Source: Stenotrophomonas sp. UBA7346
Lineage (GTDB): Bacteria > Pseudomonadota > Gammaproteobacteria > Xanthomonadales > Xanthomonadaceae
Direction of reading: 5' to 3'
Assembly: GCA_002471015.1 (NCBI GenBank)
Contig: DKPB01000094.1
Location: forward strand, 1,840-65,839
Length of the DNA stretch: 64,000 bases
Below, in pieces: positions 9,267 through 17,671 of this stretch (the first letter of the stretch is position 1; every line of letters begins with the position of its first letter). The notes below the pieces were generated by a model that saw only the letters and a list, made by a program, of their open reading frames with translations, had not been told where the DNA came from and searched no databases. The position numbers and the translations under genes are program-made.

Positions 9267-10058
9267 TCACATTGTTACCTGGCGGGCGGCATCAAATGCG
9301 GTGTCGAACAGGCGCTGCACCGGCGGTCCCATTTCCCCCGCCAGCAGGGTCAGCAGTACCAGGCCCAGCAGCAGCGCTACCGGCAGGCCGAGCTGCATCG
9401 GGTTCAGGGCGGGCGCGGCACGCGCAAGTACGCCAAAGGCGAGGTTGATGGCCAGCATGGCCACCACCAGCGGCAATGCCAGTGACATGGCGCCGCGGAA
9501 TATCTGCACTGCCAGCGTCGGCGCCAGGGCGGCCAGGGCATGGGGATCAGGCAGGGCGGTGCCGATGGGCAACGCCTTGTAACTGTCCACCAGCAGTGAA
9601 ATCAGGGCCAGATGGCCGTTGCTGGTAAAGAAGAGCAGGCCGAACATAAGGTAGAACCATTGCCCGATCACGCCGGAACTGCCGCCGCGCATGGGGTCGG
9701 CCATCTGCGCGAAGGCCAGGCCGGTGCTCTGGGCGATCATTTCGCCGGCCATGGCGCCCGCCTCGAAGATCAGCCGCAACAGGAAGCCGATGCTGACCCC
9801 GACTGCCACCTCGCGCAGGACGGTGAGTACCGTCGTGGAGCTCAGGCCATCGAACAACGGCACCGCCGGCAACACCGGCGCCAGCGCCACGGACAGCGCC
9901 ACCGCCAGCATGACCCGTACCCTGGCCGGGACTGCGCGGGTGCCGATCATCGGCATGGCCATCAGCATCGCGCCGATCCGCAGCATCACCCACAAGGTGG
10001 TGCTGATGATGGCGAAGGCCTGCTGGCCATCGATGGCCATGCGGGTGACAGCGTCCAT
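9267..10058 (-). CDS. fliR: Flagellar export gate protein FliR (primary system)
   Basis: 263 residues with six membrane segments; shows the FliR pattern QQAFAIISTTLWVMLRIGAM...PARVRVMLAVALSVALAP...EVAVGVSIGFLLRLIFEAGAMAGEMI. FliR forms, with FliP and FliQ, the core of the type III export gate that seeds the basal body. The ATG at 10,058 follows the fliQ stop by 4 nt, and its ribosome site is within fliQ. An upstream in-frame start would only read through fliQ out of frame. 166 nt separate it from the MHYT gene downstream. Confidence 0.95.
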   Translation of the reverse strand: MDAVTRMAIDGQQAFAIISTTLWVMLRIGAMLMAMPMIGTRAVPARVRVMLAVALSVALAPVLPAVPLFDGLSSTTVLTVLREVAVGVSIGFLLRLIFEAGAMAGEMIAQSTGLAFAQMADPMRGGSSGVIGQWFYLMFGLLFFTSNGHLALISLLVDSYKALPIGTALPDPHALAALAPTLAVQIFRGAMSLALPLVVAMLAINLAFGVLARAAPALNPMQLGLPVALLLGLVLLTLLAGEMGPPVQRLFDTAFDAARQVTM

Positions 10059-10062
10059 CCGG

Positions 10063-10332
10063 CTAGCCGATAAGGTGCGGTATGCGCTGGAACAGCAGGA
10101 TGGTGAACTCCACCAGGTGGCCCAGCAGCAGGCTGCCAAGCGCGAACAGCGCTGCGGTCAAGGCGCCGGCCTTGGCGACAAAGGCGATGGTGGGCTCGTT
10201 GAGCTGGGTGGCGGCCTGGATGATGCCAACCACTACGCCAACGATCAGGACAACAAGCAGCAGTGGGCCGGCCACCCAGAGGGTGGTCACTAGGCCACCG
10301 CGCAGTTCGGTAAGGGCAAGTTCGGGACTCAT
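10063..10332 (-). CDS. fliQ: Flagellar export gate protein FliQ (primary system)
   Basis: 89 residues with two membrane helices, the normal FliQ size. The opening SPELALTELRGGLVTTLWVAGP and the stretch IQAATQLNEPTIAFVAK are diagnostic. FliQ is a subunit (four copies in known structures) of the FliPQR gate. It is the last flagellar gene on this side: the usual upstream neighbours fliP, fliO and fliN are not present, and divergent DNA-repair genes follow. A sigma-54 match directly abuts the start codon. Confidence 0.95.
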   Translation of the reverse strand: MSPELALTELRGGLVTTLWVAGPLLLVVLIVGVVVGIIQAATQLNEPTIAFVAKAGALTAALFALGSLLLGHLVEFTILLFQRIPHLIG

Positions 10333-10343
10333 GGCCTGCTGGA

Positions 10344-10359
10344 TGCAAGACCGGTGCCA
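10344..10359 (-). promoter_or_regulatory. Sigma-54 promoter abutting fliQ
   Basis: The minus strand reads TGGCACCGGTCTTGCA: TGGCAC, 5 nt, TTGCA, a nearly perfect RpoN site with the required 10 nt between GG and GC. With the usual distance the transcript would start at 10,333, one base before the fliQ ATG, i.e. almost leaderless. Sigma-54 control of a fliQ operon has been described in Xanthomonas campestris, which supports the site as real. Confidence 0.75.
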
Positions 10360-10725
10360 ATCCACTGGTGTCGGTTTCCTGTCGCGCAACCTCATGGGAA
10401 TCGGGCGGGGCGCGCAGTCTGGGCTGGCGGGTGCAGCCTGCCGAAGGTCTGATCAGGGCGGGGTGCTCCACCAGCGCCGGCCAGCCCATCTGGCCGCATG
10501 TGAGCGCACTCGGCGGGCTGTTCCCGGCGCCATCAAGCCGCGCAGATGGGGCTAGCGCAGCGATGCGCGGCTCCGCATCTTTGTTGCCGGGTGACTGTGG
10601 AAGTTGAGGCTGTTGCTCCGGCCCGTCGCCTCGGGCGCGGCCGCAGCGCGCTGTGCTGGCATCCAACGCGGTCTACACGGCAGCCATGGCAAGGTCGGGG
10701 CAGGTATTGCGCTGGAAGACGGCAC
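10360..10725. other. Divergent intergenic region between fliQ and the repair operon
   Basis: About 390 nt separate fliQ (minus) and the exonuclease gene (plus); no credible gene was found. Open frames here have no recognisable protein features, and no fliP remnant was found in the three minus-strand frames. A short hairpin (GATGCG, 6-nt loop, CGCATC at 10,562-10,579) followed by TTTGTT lies on the plus strand and could be a weak terminator. Confidence 0.5.
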
Positions 10726-11721
10726 ATGCAAGGTGATCTGGTCGAACTGCGACCCGAGGGCATGTATTGCCCTGCCGGGGATTTCTATATCGATCCGGGC
10801 AGCCCGGTGCCGTGTGCGGTCATCACCCACGGCCACGGCGATCATGCGCGGCCAGGGATGGGCTGCTACCACCTGGCCCAACCCTGCCTGCCGGTGTTGC
10901 AGTGGCGGCTGGGTGCACAGCGCTATGTCTGCCACGCCTACGGTACGCCGTTCAGGCTGGGGAAGGCCTTGGTGTCACTGCACCCGGCGGGACACGTGCT
11001 GGGCTCGGCACAGGTGCGCATCGAGGTGGACGGCGAGGTATGGGTGGCCTCCGGTGACTACAAGCGCCAGCCCGATCCGACCTGCGCGCCGTTCGAACCT
11101 GTACGTTGCGATACCTTCATCACCGAATGCACGTTTGGCTTGCCCATCTACCGCTGGCCGGACACGCCGTCGGTGGTGGTCGACATCGCGGCGTGGCGGC
11201 AAGAATGCGGTGCGCGCGGCGAAGCCGCCATTCTCTACTGCTATGCCTTGGGCAAGGCGCAGCGCGTGCTCGCCGAACTGCTGGCCTTGGGTGACACGGC
11301 CCCGGTGTGGCTGCATGGCGCCGTGGACAGCGGCGTGCAGGTCTATCGGGAGGCTGGCATCGCCATGACGGAAACCCGGCGGGTCGCGGAGGAGGAGCGC
11401 GGCGCCGATTTCAGCGGCCGCCTGGTCATCGCGCCGCCGTCGGCGGCGGGCAGCAGCTGGCTGCGGCGGTTCCGGCGTGCCCAGCATGGCTTTGCGTCCG
11501 GATGGATGCAGTTGCGTGGCAACCGGCGCCGTGGCAACTACGACCGTGGCTTCGTGCTGTCCGATCATGCCGATTGGCCGGCGCTGCTGCAGACCGTGCA
11601 ACAGACAGGGGCGCGCCGGGTAGTCGCCACCCATGGCAACACCGACGCGCTGGTGCGCATGCTCAACGACAGCGGCATCAAGGCGACCACCTTTGCGCTG
11701 GCAAGGGGCGAGGAAGACTGA
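10726..11721 (+). CDS. Ligase-associated DNA exonuclease, metallo-beta-lactamase fold
   Basis: 331 residues. Metal-binding motif HGHGDH at residues 35-40, a second His in HPAGHVLGSAQV (about residue 88), then ASGDYKR and VLSDHADW, the pattern of CPSF/beta-CASP-like MBL nucleases; this subfamily accompanies bacterial ATP-dependent ligases. The start was chosen where the conserved text begins (MQGDLVELRPEGMYCPAGDF). The stop overlaps the ligase ATG by one base. First gene of a four-gene overlapping operon; the inferred role is end processing during DNA repair. Confidence 0.9.
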   Translation: MQGDLVELRPEGMYCPAGDFYIDPGSPVPCAVITHGHGDHARPGMGCYHLAQPCLPVLQWRLGAQRYVCHAYGTPFRLGKALVSLHPAGHVLGSAQVRIEVDGEVWVASGDYKRQPDPTCAPFEPVRCDTFITECTFGLPIYRWPDTPSVVVDIAAWRQECGARGEAAILYCYALGKAQRVLAELLALGDTAPVWLHGAVDSGVQVYREAGIAMTETRRVAEEERGADFSGRLVIAPPSAAGSSWLRRFRRAQHGFASGWMQLRGNRRRGNYDRGFVLSDHADWPALLQTVQQTGARRVVATHGNTDALVRMLNDSGIKATTFALARGEED

Positions 11722-13325
11722 TGCGTGCCTTTGCCGCCCTCTACCAGCGCCTGGATCGCAGTACATCTTCCTTGCAGAAGCGCGCGGCGTTGGTGGCGTA
11801 CTTCCGTGTCGCCCCTGCCGAAGACGCGGCCTGGGCACTGTGGCTGCTCACCGGGGGCAAAGTCGGCGGTGCCAAGGCGCGCATTGCCAGCAGCAGTGAG
11901 CTGCGCCAGTGGATAGGCGAGGAGAGCGGGCTACCCGGGTGGCTGGTGGACGCCAGCTATGACCAGGTGGGTGACCTGGCCGAAACGCTCGCTCTGTTGC
12001 TGGACGAAACCACGGACCCGGCCCCGGATATCGGGCTGGCCCAATGGATACGGGAGCATTTGCTGCCGGTGGCCAACGCCGCGCCGGAGCTGCGCCGGGC
12101 TGTTGTCACCCGGGGCTGGCGACAACTGCCGATGCGCGAGCGCTTCGTCTTCAACAAGCTGCTCACGGGCGCATTGCGCGTAGGTGTCTCGCAGGGCTTG
12201 GTACAACAGGCCCTGGCCGAACTGTCAGGGCTGGATGTGCCACTGCTGGCGCAGCGCCTGCTGGGCTTCAGCGCACCCAGCGCCGAGGCGCTGCAGGCGG
12301 TCCTGGCAGAGGCTGGGCAGGCAGGCGACACGCGCTTGCCGTATCCCTTCTTCCTGGCATCGGCCTTGGAGGTGGAGCCAGGTGCCCTGGGAGCAATCGA
12401 TGACTGGTTGCTGGAGTGGAAGTGGGATGGCATACGCGTACAGTTGATCCGGCGCGGCAACGACATCGTGCTGTGGTCGCGCGGGGAAGAACGCATGGAT
12501 GGGCGCTTCCCCGAGATTGAAGCCGAGCTGGCGCGGCTTGCGCATGATGCGGTGATCGACGGCGAGTTGCTGGCATGGCAGCAGGACGCTCCCCAACCGT
12601 TGCCGTTCACCGCGCTGCAGACCCGCATCCAGCGTCGCAAGCCCGGCCCCAAGGTGATGATGCAGGTGCCGGCAAGGGTGATGGCTTACGATCTGCTGGA
12701 GCTCGACGGGCAGGACCTTCGTGAACAGCCACTGCAACAGCGCCGTGCATCGCTGGCCGCGCTGCTGGCCGCGCATGATTCGCCTGTGCTGCAACTGTCG
12801 CCAGCGCTGGCGTTGCCGGACTGGGACACAGCGGCGGGGCTGCGCAACGAAGCGCGGCAGCGTGGCGTGGAAGGCTTCATGCTCAAACGTCGGCAGTCGC
12901 CCTACCGGCACGGGCGCAAGCGCGGTGATTGGTGGAAATGGAAAGTTGATCCGCTGACCGTGGATGCCGTGCTGCTGTACGCCCAGAGCGGACATGGCCG
13001 CCGCAGCACCCTGTATACCGACTATACGTTCGGTGTCTGGGACGGGGACACCCTGGTGCCCATCGCCAAGGCTTACTCGGGCCTGGACGACAAGGAGATC
13101 GTCGAGCTCGACCGATGGATCCGCGCACATACCACCGAGCGCTACGGTCCTGTGCGGGCAGTGCAGCCGCTGCAGGTATTCGAATTGGGCTTCGAGGCGG
13201 TCAATCTGTCCAAACGACACAAGTCGGGCGTGGCGTTGCGTTTTCCGCGGATAGTGCGTTGGCGTCACGACAAGCCCGCTGGCGACGCCGACCGCTTGGA
13301 AAGCCTGCGCAAGGTCGCGCAATGA
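11721..13325 (+). CDS. ATP-dependent DNA ligase (repair-associated)
   Basis: 534 residues. N-terminal DNA-binding domain (1-190), then the nucleotidyltransferase domain with motif I EWKWDGIRVQL (adenylated Lys at 234), motif III region DGELLAW, motif IV VEGFMLKR and motif V DWWKWK, and a C-terminal OB fold (from about 415; YTFGVWDG, AYSGLDDKEI, LQVFELGFE). ATP-dependent ligases of this type in bacteria act in repair beside the replicative NAD-dependent LigA. The ATG overlaps the exonuclease stop by one base, and the stop overlaps the helicase ATG by four. Confidence 0.95.
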   Translation: MRAFAALYQRLDRSTSSLQKRAALVAYFRVAPAEDAAWALWLLTGGKVGGAKARIASSSELRQWIGEESGLPGWLVDASYDQVGDLAETLALLLDETTDPAPDIGLAQWIREHLLPVANAAPELRRAVVTRGWRQLPMRERFVFNKLLTGALRVGVSQGLVQQALAELSGLDVPLLAQRLLGFSAPSAEALQAVLAEAGQAGDTRLPYPFFLASALEVEPGALGAIDDWLLEWKWDGIRVQLIRRGNDIVLWSRGEERMDGRFPEIEAELARLAHDAVIDGELLAWQQDAPQPLPFTALQTRIQRRKPGPKVMMQVPARVMAYDLLELDGQDLREQPLQQRRASLAALLAAHDSPVLQLSPALALPDWDTAAGLRNEARQRGVEGFMLKRRQSPYRHGRKRGDWWKWKVDPLTVDAVLLYAQSGHGRRSTLYTDYTFGVWDGDTLVPIAKAYSGLDDKEIVELDRWIRAHTTERYGPVRAVQPLQVFELGFEAVNLSKRHKSGVALRFPRIVRWRHDKPAGDADRLESLRKVAQ

Positions 13326-15814
13326 TCAATGACCGTGAAGTGGGCAACATCCGCTTCGAGCAGCCGCTGACCCAATGGTTCGCACTACGCGGCTGGAAGC
13401 CCGCACCGTTCCAGCGCGAGGTCTGGCGCCGCTACAGGCAAGGTCAATCGGGCCTGCTGGTGACACCCACCGGTAGTGGCAAAACCCTGGCAATGCTGGG
13501 CGGCCCGTTGCTGCAGGCCTTGACCGAGGTCGAGGCCGCAGCCGGCGCTGCGGCTCCGGGCAAGGGGCGGCGCCGGCCAGCCGCGCAGGTTCGCATCCTG
13601 TGGGTCACCCCGCTGCGGGCCTTGGCCAGCGATACCGTCCGTGCGCTGCGCGAACCCATCGACGGGTTGGGCTTGCCGTGGACGGTGGCCATGCGTACCG
13701 GCGACGCCAGCGCCCGCGACAAGCGCCTCGCACGGCAGGGTAGGGCCGAGGTACTGGTCACCACACCCGAGTCGCTGGCATTGCTGTTGAGCTACCCCGA
13801 CACCCAGGCGCAGTTGACCGCGCTGCAGGCCATCGTCGTCGACGAGTGGCACGCGCTGCTGGACAACAAACGTGGCGTGCTGCTGCAACTGGGCCTGGCC
13901 CGGCTGCGCGGATGGCGGCCCAGCGTCCGCATCTGGGGTTTGTCTGCCACCGTGGGCAATCTTGAGCAGGCGCGGCAGGTACTGCTTCCGCATCTTCCCG
14001 ACGCCGCAATGGTACGCAGTGCGGCACCGCGCAGCCTGCGCGTGAAAACGCTCCTGCCGCCGCAGGGTGTGCGTTTCCCTTGGGCCGGGCATCTGGGGCT
14101 GTCCCAGATGCAGGCAGTGGTGGAACAGATCGGCAAGGCGCGTACCACCTTGGTGTTCACCAACACCCGTGCCCAGGCCGAGCTGTGGTACGAAGCGTTG
14201 CATGCAGTCTGGCTGGAACAGGCCGATGCGCTCGCATTGCATCACGGTTCGTTGGATCCAGGCCTGCGGCGCGAGGTTGAAGCGGGTTTGCGGGACGGCC
14301 GCATCCGTTGCGTCGTGGCCACTTCCAGCCTGGACCTTGGCGTTGATTTTCCCACCGTGGACCAGGTCATCCAGTTGGGCAGCCCCAAGGGCATGGCCCG
14401 GCTGCTGCAACGTGCCGGGCGCGCGCGGCACCGCCCGGGCCAGGCAGGAGAGATTGTGTGCGTGCCCACGCACGCGCTTGAGCTGGCCGAATATGCAGCG
14501 GTGCGGCAGGCGTTGCGCAGTGGCATGGTGGAGGCCCGGCAGCCCCTGCAGCTGTCGCTGGATGTGCTGGCCCAGCATTGCGTCAGTGTGGCGCTGGCCG
14601 GTGGTTTCGACCCGGATCAGCTGCTACGCGAAGTGCGTACCACACACGCCTTCGCCCGGTTGGAGGACAGCCATTGGATGCAGGTGCTGCAGTTCATCAC
14701 CCAGGGCGGTAAAGCCCTGCAGCACTATCCCGAGTTCTGTCGTGTCACCCGCGATGCGGAAGGACGCTATACGGTCAGCGACCGGCGCGTGGCCTTTCGC
14801 CACCGGTTGTCGATCGGCACCATCACCAGTGACGGTGCACTGCTGGTACGGATGGCCCGCGGCGGTGCATTGGGCAGCGTGGAGGAGGGCTTCCTGGCGC
14901 GCCTGCGGCCGGGGGATGTCTTCCAGTTTGCAGGGCGTGCGCTGCGGTTGCTGCGGCTGCAGGACATGACGGCCTATGTGCGGCCTGCCAAGCAGGGCAG
15001 TGGCGTCGTGCCCCGCTGGCAGGGGGGACGATTGCCGATGTCCACCCATCTTGCCGCGCAGGTGGCTGATGTGCTGGCCGACCCGCCCGCAACGCCCGAG
15101 CTGCGGGCACTACGACCGTTGCTGGCGCTGCAGGCAGCGTTGTCCGCCGTGCCCGGGCACGGCCAATTGCTGGCCGAAAGCGTACGGACGCGGGATGGCT
15201 GGCATCTGTTCCTGTATCCCTTTGCCGGGCGTGCCGTGCACGAGGGTTTGGCCGCGGTGGCTGCGCTGCGCTGGAGCCGGCGCGTGGCCACAACGTTGTC
15301 GTTTTCGGTGAACGACTATGGACTTGCCCTTACCGCAGCCGGCCCGCTTCAGCTGGACGAACAGCTGGTGGCGGATCTGTTGTCAGCTGATGCCTTGCTG
15401 CCGGACCTGTTGGCCGCGGTGAACATGGGGGAACTGGCACGCCGGCAGTTCCGCGAGATTGCCAGAGTGGCCGGCTTGCTGCCCCCTTCACTTCCGGGGC
15501 GCGCGTTGCGCAGCCTGCGGCAGCTGCAAGCATCCAGCAGCCTGCTGTATGACGTGCTGCGGCAATACGATCCGGACCACATGCTGCTGCGTCAGGCCGA
15601 ACGCGAAGTGCTGGAGCAGCAGTTGGATGTCCCCGGGCTGCAGCGCGTTGTGGCCGGATGCAATCGCCGCCAACTGCTGTTGGCAAGGCCCGCAACCTTG
15701 ACCCCGCTCTCGTTCCCGCTCTGGGCCGAGTCCAGGCGTGGGACCCTGAGCAGCGAAGACTGGAAGCAGCGGGTGCAACGAATGGCGCAGCAGTTGGAGC
15801 GGCGTCATGGCTGA
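13322..15814 (+). CDS. Ligase-associated Lhr-like DEXH helicase
   Basis: 830 residues. RecA-like domain 1 has PTGSGKT (49-55), VTPLRALASD, TTPESLALLLS, DEWH (174-177) and SATVGN; domain 2 has VFTNTRAQAE, ATSSLDLGVDFPTVDQV and LQRAGRARHRPGQ. The remainder is the winged-helix and Lhr-specific region. Lhr proteins are 3'-5' DNA translocases; this core form is the ligase-associated subgroup. ATGA overlap with the ligase and an 8-nt overlap with the next gene indicate translational coupling. Confidence 0.95.
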   Translation: MINDREVGNIRFEQPLTQWFALRGWKPAPFQREVWRRYRQGQSGLLVTPTGSGKTLAMLGGPLLQALTEVEAAAGAAAPGKGRRRPAAQVRILWVTPLRALASDTVRALREPIDGLGLPWTVAMRTGDASARDKRLARQGRAEVLVTTPESLALLLSYPDTQAQLTALQAIVVDEWHALLDNKRGVLLQLGLARLRGWRPSVRIWGLSATVGNLEQARQVLLPHLPDAAMVRSAAPRSLRVKTLLPPQGVRFPWAGHLGLSQMQAVVEQIGKARTTLVFTNTRAQAELWYEALHAVWLEQADALALHHGSLDPGLRREVEAGLRDGRIRCVVATSSLDLGVDFPTVDQVIQLGSPKGMARLLQRAGRARHRPGQAGEIVCVPTHALELAEYAAVRQALRSGMVEARQPLQLSLDVLAQHCVSVALAGGFDPDQLLREVRTTHAFARLEDSHWMQVLQFITQGGKALQHYPEFCRVTRDAEGRYTVSDRRVAFRHRLSIGTITSDGALLVRMARGGALGSVEEGFLARLRPGDVFQFAGRALRLLRLQDMTAYVRPAKQGSGVVPRWQGGRLPMSTHLAAQVADVLADPPATPELRALRPLLALQAALSAVPGHGQLLAESVRTRDGWHLFLYPFAGRAVHEGLAAVAALRWSRRVATTLSFSVNDYGLALTAAGPLQLDEQLVADLLSADALLPDLLAAVNMGELARRQFREIARVAGLLPPSLPGRALRSLRQLQASSSLLYDVLRQYDPDHMLLRQAEREVLEQQLDVPGLQRVVAGCNRRQLLLARPATLTPLSFPLWAESRRGTLSSEDWKQRVQRMAQQLERRHG

Positions 15815-16448
15815 GCGCCTGGAGATCGCACTGGCAGGCGAGCCTGTCGTGCTGTTGGCTGACAGGGCGTTGTACTGGCCGGCACGGCGCAGATTGATCG
15901 TCGCCGATCTGCACCTGGGCAAGGGCGAGGTGCTGCGCAGGGCCGGCATACCTGTGCCCAGCGGCGGTACCCGGGCTGATCTGCAACGTCTGGCGAGGCT
16001 GCTGGCCATGACGTCGGCGACGTCACTGTGGATCCTGGGCGATTTCCTGCATGGCGCACGCTCCCGCACCAGCGACCAGGCCTGGGAGGGGTTTCGCGCT
16101 GCGCACCGGCTGGTGGCGATGGCTGTGGTGCCAGGCAACCACGACCGGGCATTGGATGCGGACGCAGCCGGATTGGAGCGGATCGCCGACGGTGAACGCG
16201 AGGGTCCCTTTGTGTTCCGCCACGCACCCGCGGCGGTTGTGAGCGGTCCGCCAGGTCACCAGATCTGCGGGCATCTGCACCCGGTGCTGAAGTTGCCGGG
16301 CATGGTGGCAACCCCGTTGTTCTGGATGCGGGAAGGCAGCACCGTCCTGCCGGCGTTCTCGCTGTTTACCGGCGGTTTTGGCCTGGACCTGCAACGCGCA
16401 CGTGGCAGCGTTGCATGCGATGGGGTGGAGCTGCTCAAGCTCGGCTGA
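15807..16448 (+). CDS. pdeM: Ligase-associated metallophosphoesterase (PdeM type)
   Basis: 213 residues, calcineurin-like fold. Metal ligands are visible as DLHLGK (D34, H36), GDFLH (D79), GNHD (N111-H112-D113), and GHLHP (H156, H158). Family members sit in bacterial ligase-exonuclease-helicase operons and have phosphodiesterase activity. Fourth and last gene of the operon, starting 8 nt inside the helicase gene. Its gene partners suggest removal of blocking 3' or 2',3'-cyclic phosphates, but that is inference. Confidence 0.9.
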   Translation: MAERLEIALAGEPVVLLADRALYWPARRRLIVADLHLGKGEVLRRAGIPVPSGGTRADLQRLARLLAMTSATSLWILGDFLHGARSRTSDQAWEGFRAAHRLVAMAVVPGNHDRALDADAAGLERIADGEREGPFVFRHAPAAVVSGPPGHQICGHLHPVLKLPGMVATPLFWMREGSTVLPAFSLFTGGFGLDLQRARGSVACDGVELLKLG

Positions 16449-16587
16449 CCGCACCATCAAGCGCGCTGAAACCGCGCGGGCGATCACAAAAGCAGTGCTG
16501 ATTCACCGAATTTTTCCGCGTCTTCACGTGACCACTCCTATATACGTTCGGCCGGATGACGGGGGGCAACTTTCAGGAGGCTAGGCT

Positions 16588-16845
16588 GTGAAAAGCATGA
16601 AACTCTATCTGGAAGGACCGGGCCGGGAGCGGCGGGCGGTCAAGGTCATTTCGACAGAGCAAAGAAGCTTGCGGACCGTGTTGGATGTCCCGGGTCGGCG
16701 CGCGTCAGGCCCGGGAATGGAGCGCATGGTCGAGGTGAATACCTTGATGGATGAAAAGGGAAACCTTGCACAGCAGATTGATTGCGAAGGTTTCAGATAC
16801 AGGTTCAAAGGATCACAGTTACCCTGGTCATTGATCGTCGGTTGA
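16588..16845 (+). CDS. Small protein of unknown function (85 aa)
   Basis: GTG start with AGGAGG 7 nt upstream, a very good initiation site, and a strong terminator right after the stop, so this is a monocistronic real gene. The product MKSMKLYLEGPGRERRAV... is soluble, has no signal peptide or membrane segment, and ends FRYRFKGSQLPWSLIVG. I do not recognise a family. It is convergent with the small gene at 16,951-17,130. Confidence 0.75.
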   Translation: MKSMKLYLEGPGRERRAVKVISTEQRSLRTVLDVPGRRASGPGMERMVEVNTLMDEKGNLAQQIDCEGFRYRFKGSQLPWSLIVG

Positions 16846-16849
16846 GTGT

Positions 16850-16880
16850 AGCGGGCCCCTGGCGGGGCCCGCTTTGCTTC
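16850..16880 (+). terminator. Rho-independent terminator after the 85-aa gene
   Basis: A 10-bp GC-rich perfect stem AGCGGGCCCC / GGGGCCCGCT with TGGC loop (16,850-16,873) is followed by TTGCTTC. It begins 5 nt after the stop codon at 16,843-16,845. It may serve the convergent minus-strand gene as well. Confidence 0.85.
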
Positions 16881-16950
16881 GGGTGCAAGTCGAGTGGTTC
16901 GGAAGGGATTCCGCTGGATTGGGACTCCGCAAATCCTGCCTGCATCCTTT

Positions 16951-17130
16951 CTAATCCGGCGCCTTTGCTGGCACGAAAGGCGATACCGGATCACTGGCCG
17001 GGAAGGTTTCCTCAAGCGCTTCATCCTGGTTCGCACTTTCATGCGCCTTGCGCTGTTGGCGCTGGGTGCCTGTTTCCGGAGGGTTGCGCTCTTGCGGTGC
17101 TTCGGGGGGATCCTTGCGATCTCTGATCAC
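16951..17130 (-). CDS. Small hydrophilic protein with an EETFPASDP tail
   Basis: 59 residues from a GTG that has AGGAG 8 nt upstream; a longer frame exists but lacks such a site. The product is very rich in charged residues, Pro and Gln, and ends DEALEETFPASDPVSPF. The ETFPASDP sequence recurs at the C-terminus of many small uncharacterised proteobacterial proteins (from memory; not searched). Likely disordered. Function unknown. Confidence 0.6.
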   Translation of the reverse strand: MIRDRKDPPEAPQERNPPETGTQRQQRKAHESANQDEALEETFPASDPVSPFVPAKAPD

Positions 17131-17273
17131 GTTGGCTGCTCCTGTGTCTGTGATTGCCTGCAGGGGATGTGCGGGCAGCAGGCGTTGATGAAACTGCGCC
17201 ACTTATCGCTAGCCGGGTGTGGAGACCGGGCCTACCCGTGTGAAGGACATGCCGCCAACTGCGTCGCGTTTTT

Positions 17274-17286
17274 TAACCGGCGGTTA
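17274..17286. repeat. Short inverted repeat upstream of the DUF3247-like gene
   Basis: TAACCG-G-CGGTTA is a perfect 6-bp inverted repeat around one base, preceded by a run of T. It lies about 60 nt before the start at 17,345 and could be an operator for either divergent gene. No protein partner can be named. Confidence 0.35.
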
Positions 17287-17344
17287 GCACGGGCAGGTTC
17301 AGCATGCCCGCGTGTTCCACAGGTTCAAGCGAGAGGTTGTGCAG

Positions 17345-17626
17345 ATGGCCAGGACCGCACCGCGGATTCATACCGCCCAGGCGGAAATTGAACGGCTCAA
17401 GGCGTTGCAACAGGGTTTGGATGCGGAGCTGATCGTCGAGCTGCGGATGAAAGACGGACGTGTGCTGAAGGGCACGGTGACCGAGCGGCCGACGGTGCAG
17501 CAGTTCCGCGGCCCGGATGAACAGGAGGGCACGAATGGACAGGTGCCCGTTGATGTGCCGGGTGAAGGCGTGCAGTTGCTATGGCTGGATGAGATTGAAG
17601 GCTTCACCCGCTTGGGCAGTAACTGA
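17345..17626 (+). CDS. DUF3247-like small protein
   Basis: 93 residues; ATG with GAGAGG about 8 nt upstream. The text ARTAPRIHTAQAEIERLKAL then LRMKDGRVLKGTVTERPTVQQFRGPDEQEGTN and a closing LWLDEIEGFTRLGSN resembles the xanthomonad DUF3247 family, which looks like a small beta-barrel with an N-terminal helix. An in-frame GTG at 17,312 would add 11 residues. The function is unknown. It is convergent with the TetR gene at 17,672. Confidence 0.72.
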   Translation: MARTAPRIHTAQAEIERLKALQQGLDAELIVELRMKDGRVLKGTVTERPTVQQFRGPDEQEGTNGQVPVDVPGEGVQLLWLDEIEGFTRLGSN

Positions 17627-17671
17627 CTCAACGGACAGCGTGATTGACGCATTGCTGCGGTCCGCGTGCGC

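Noticed and set aside
10333..10666. Minus-strand frame extending upstream of fliQ that might have been a fliP remnant
   Set aside because: All three minus-strand frames were read; none shows FliP text such as its C-terminal membrane helices.
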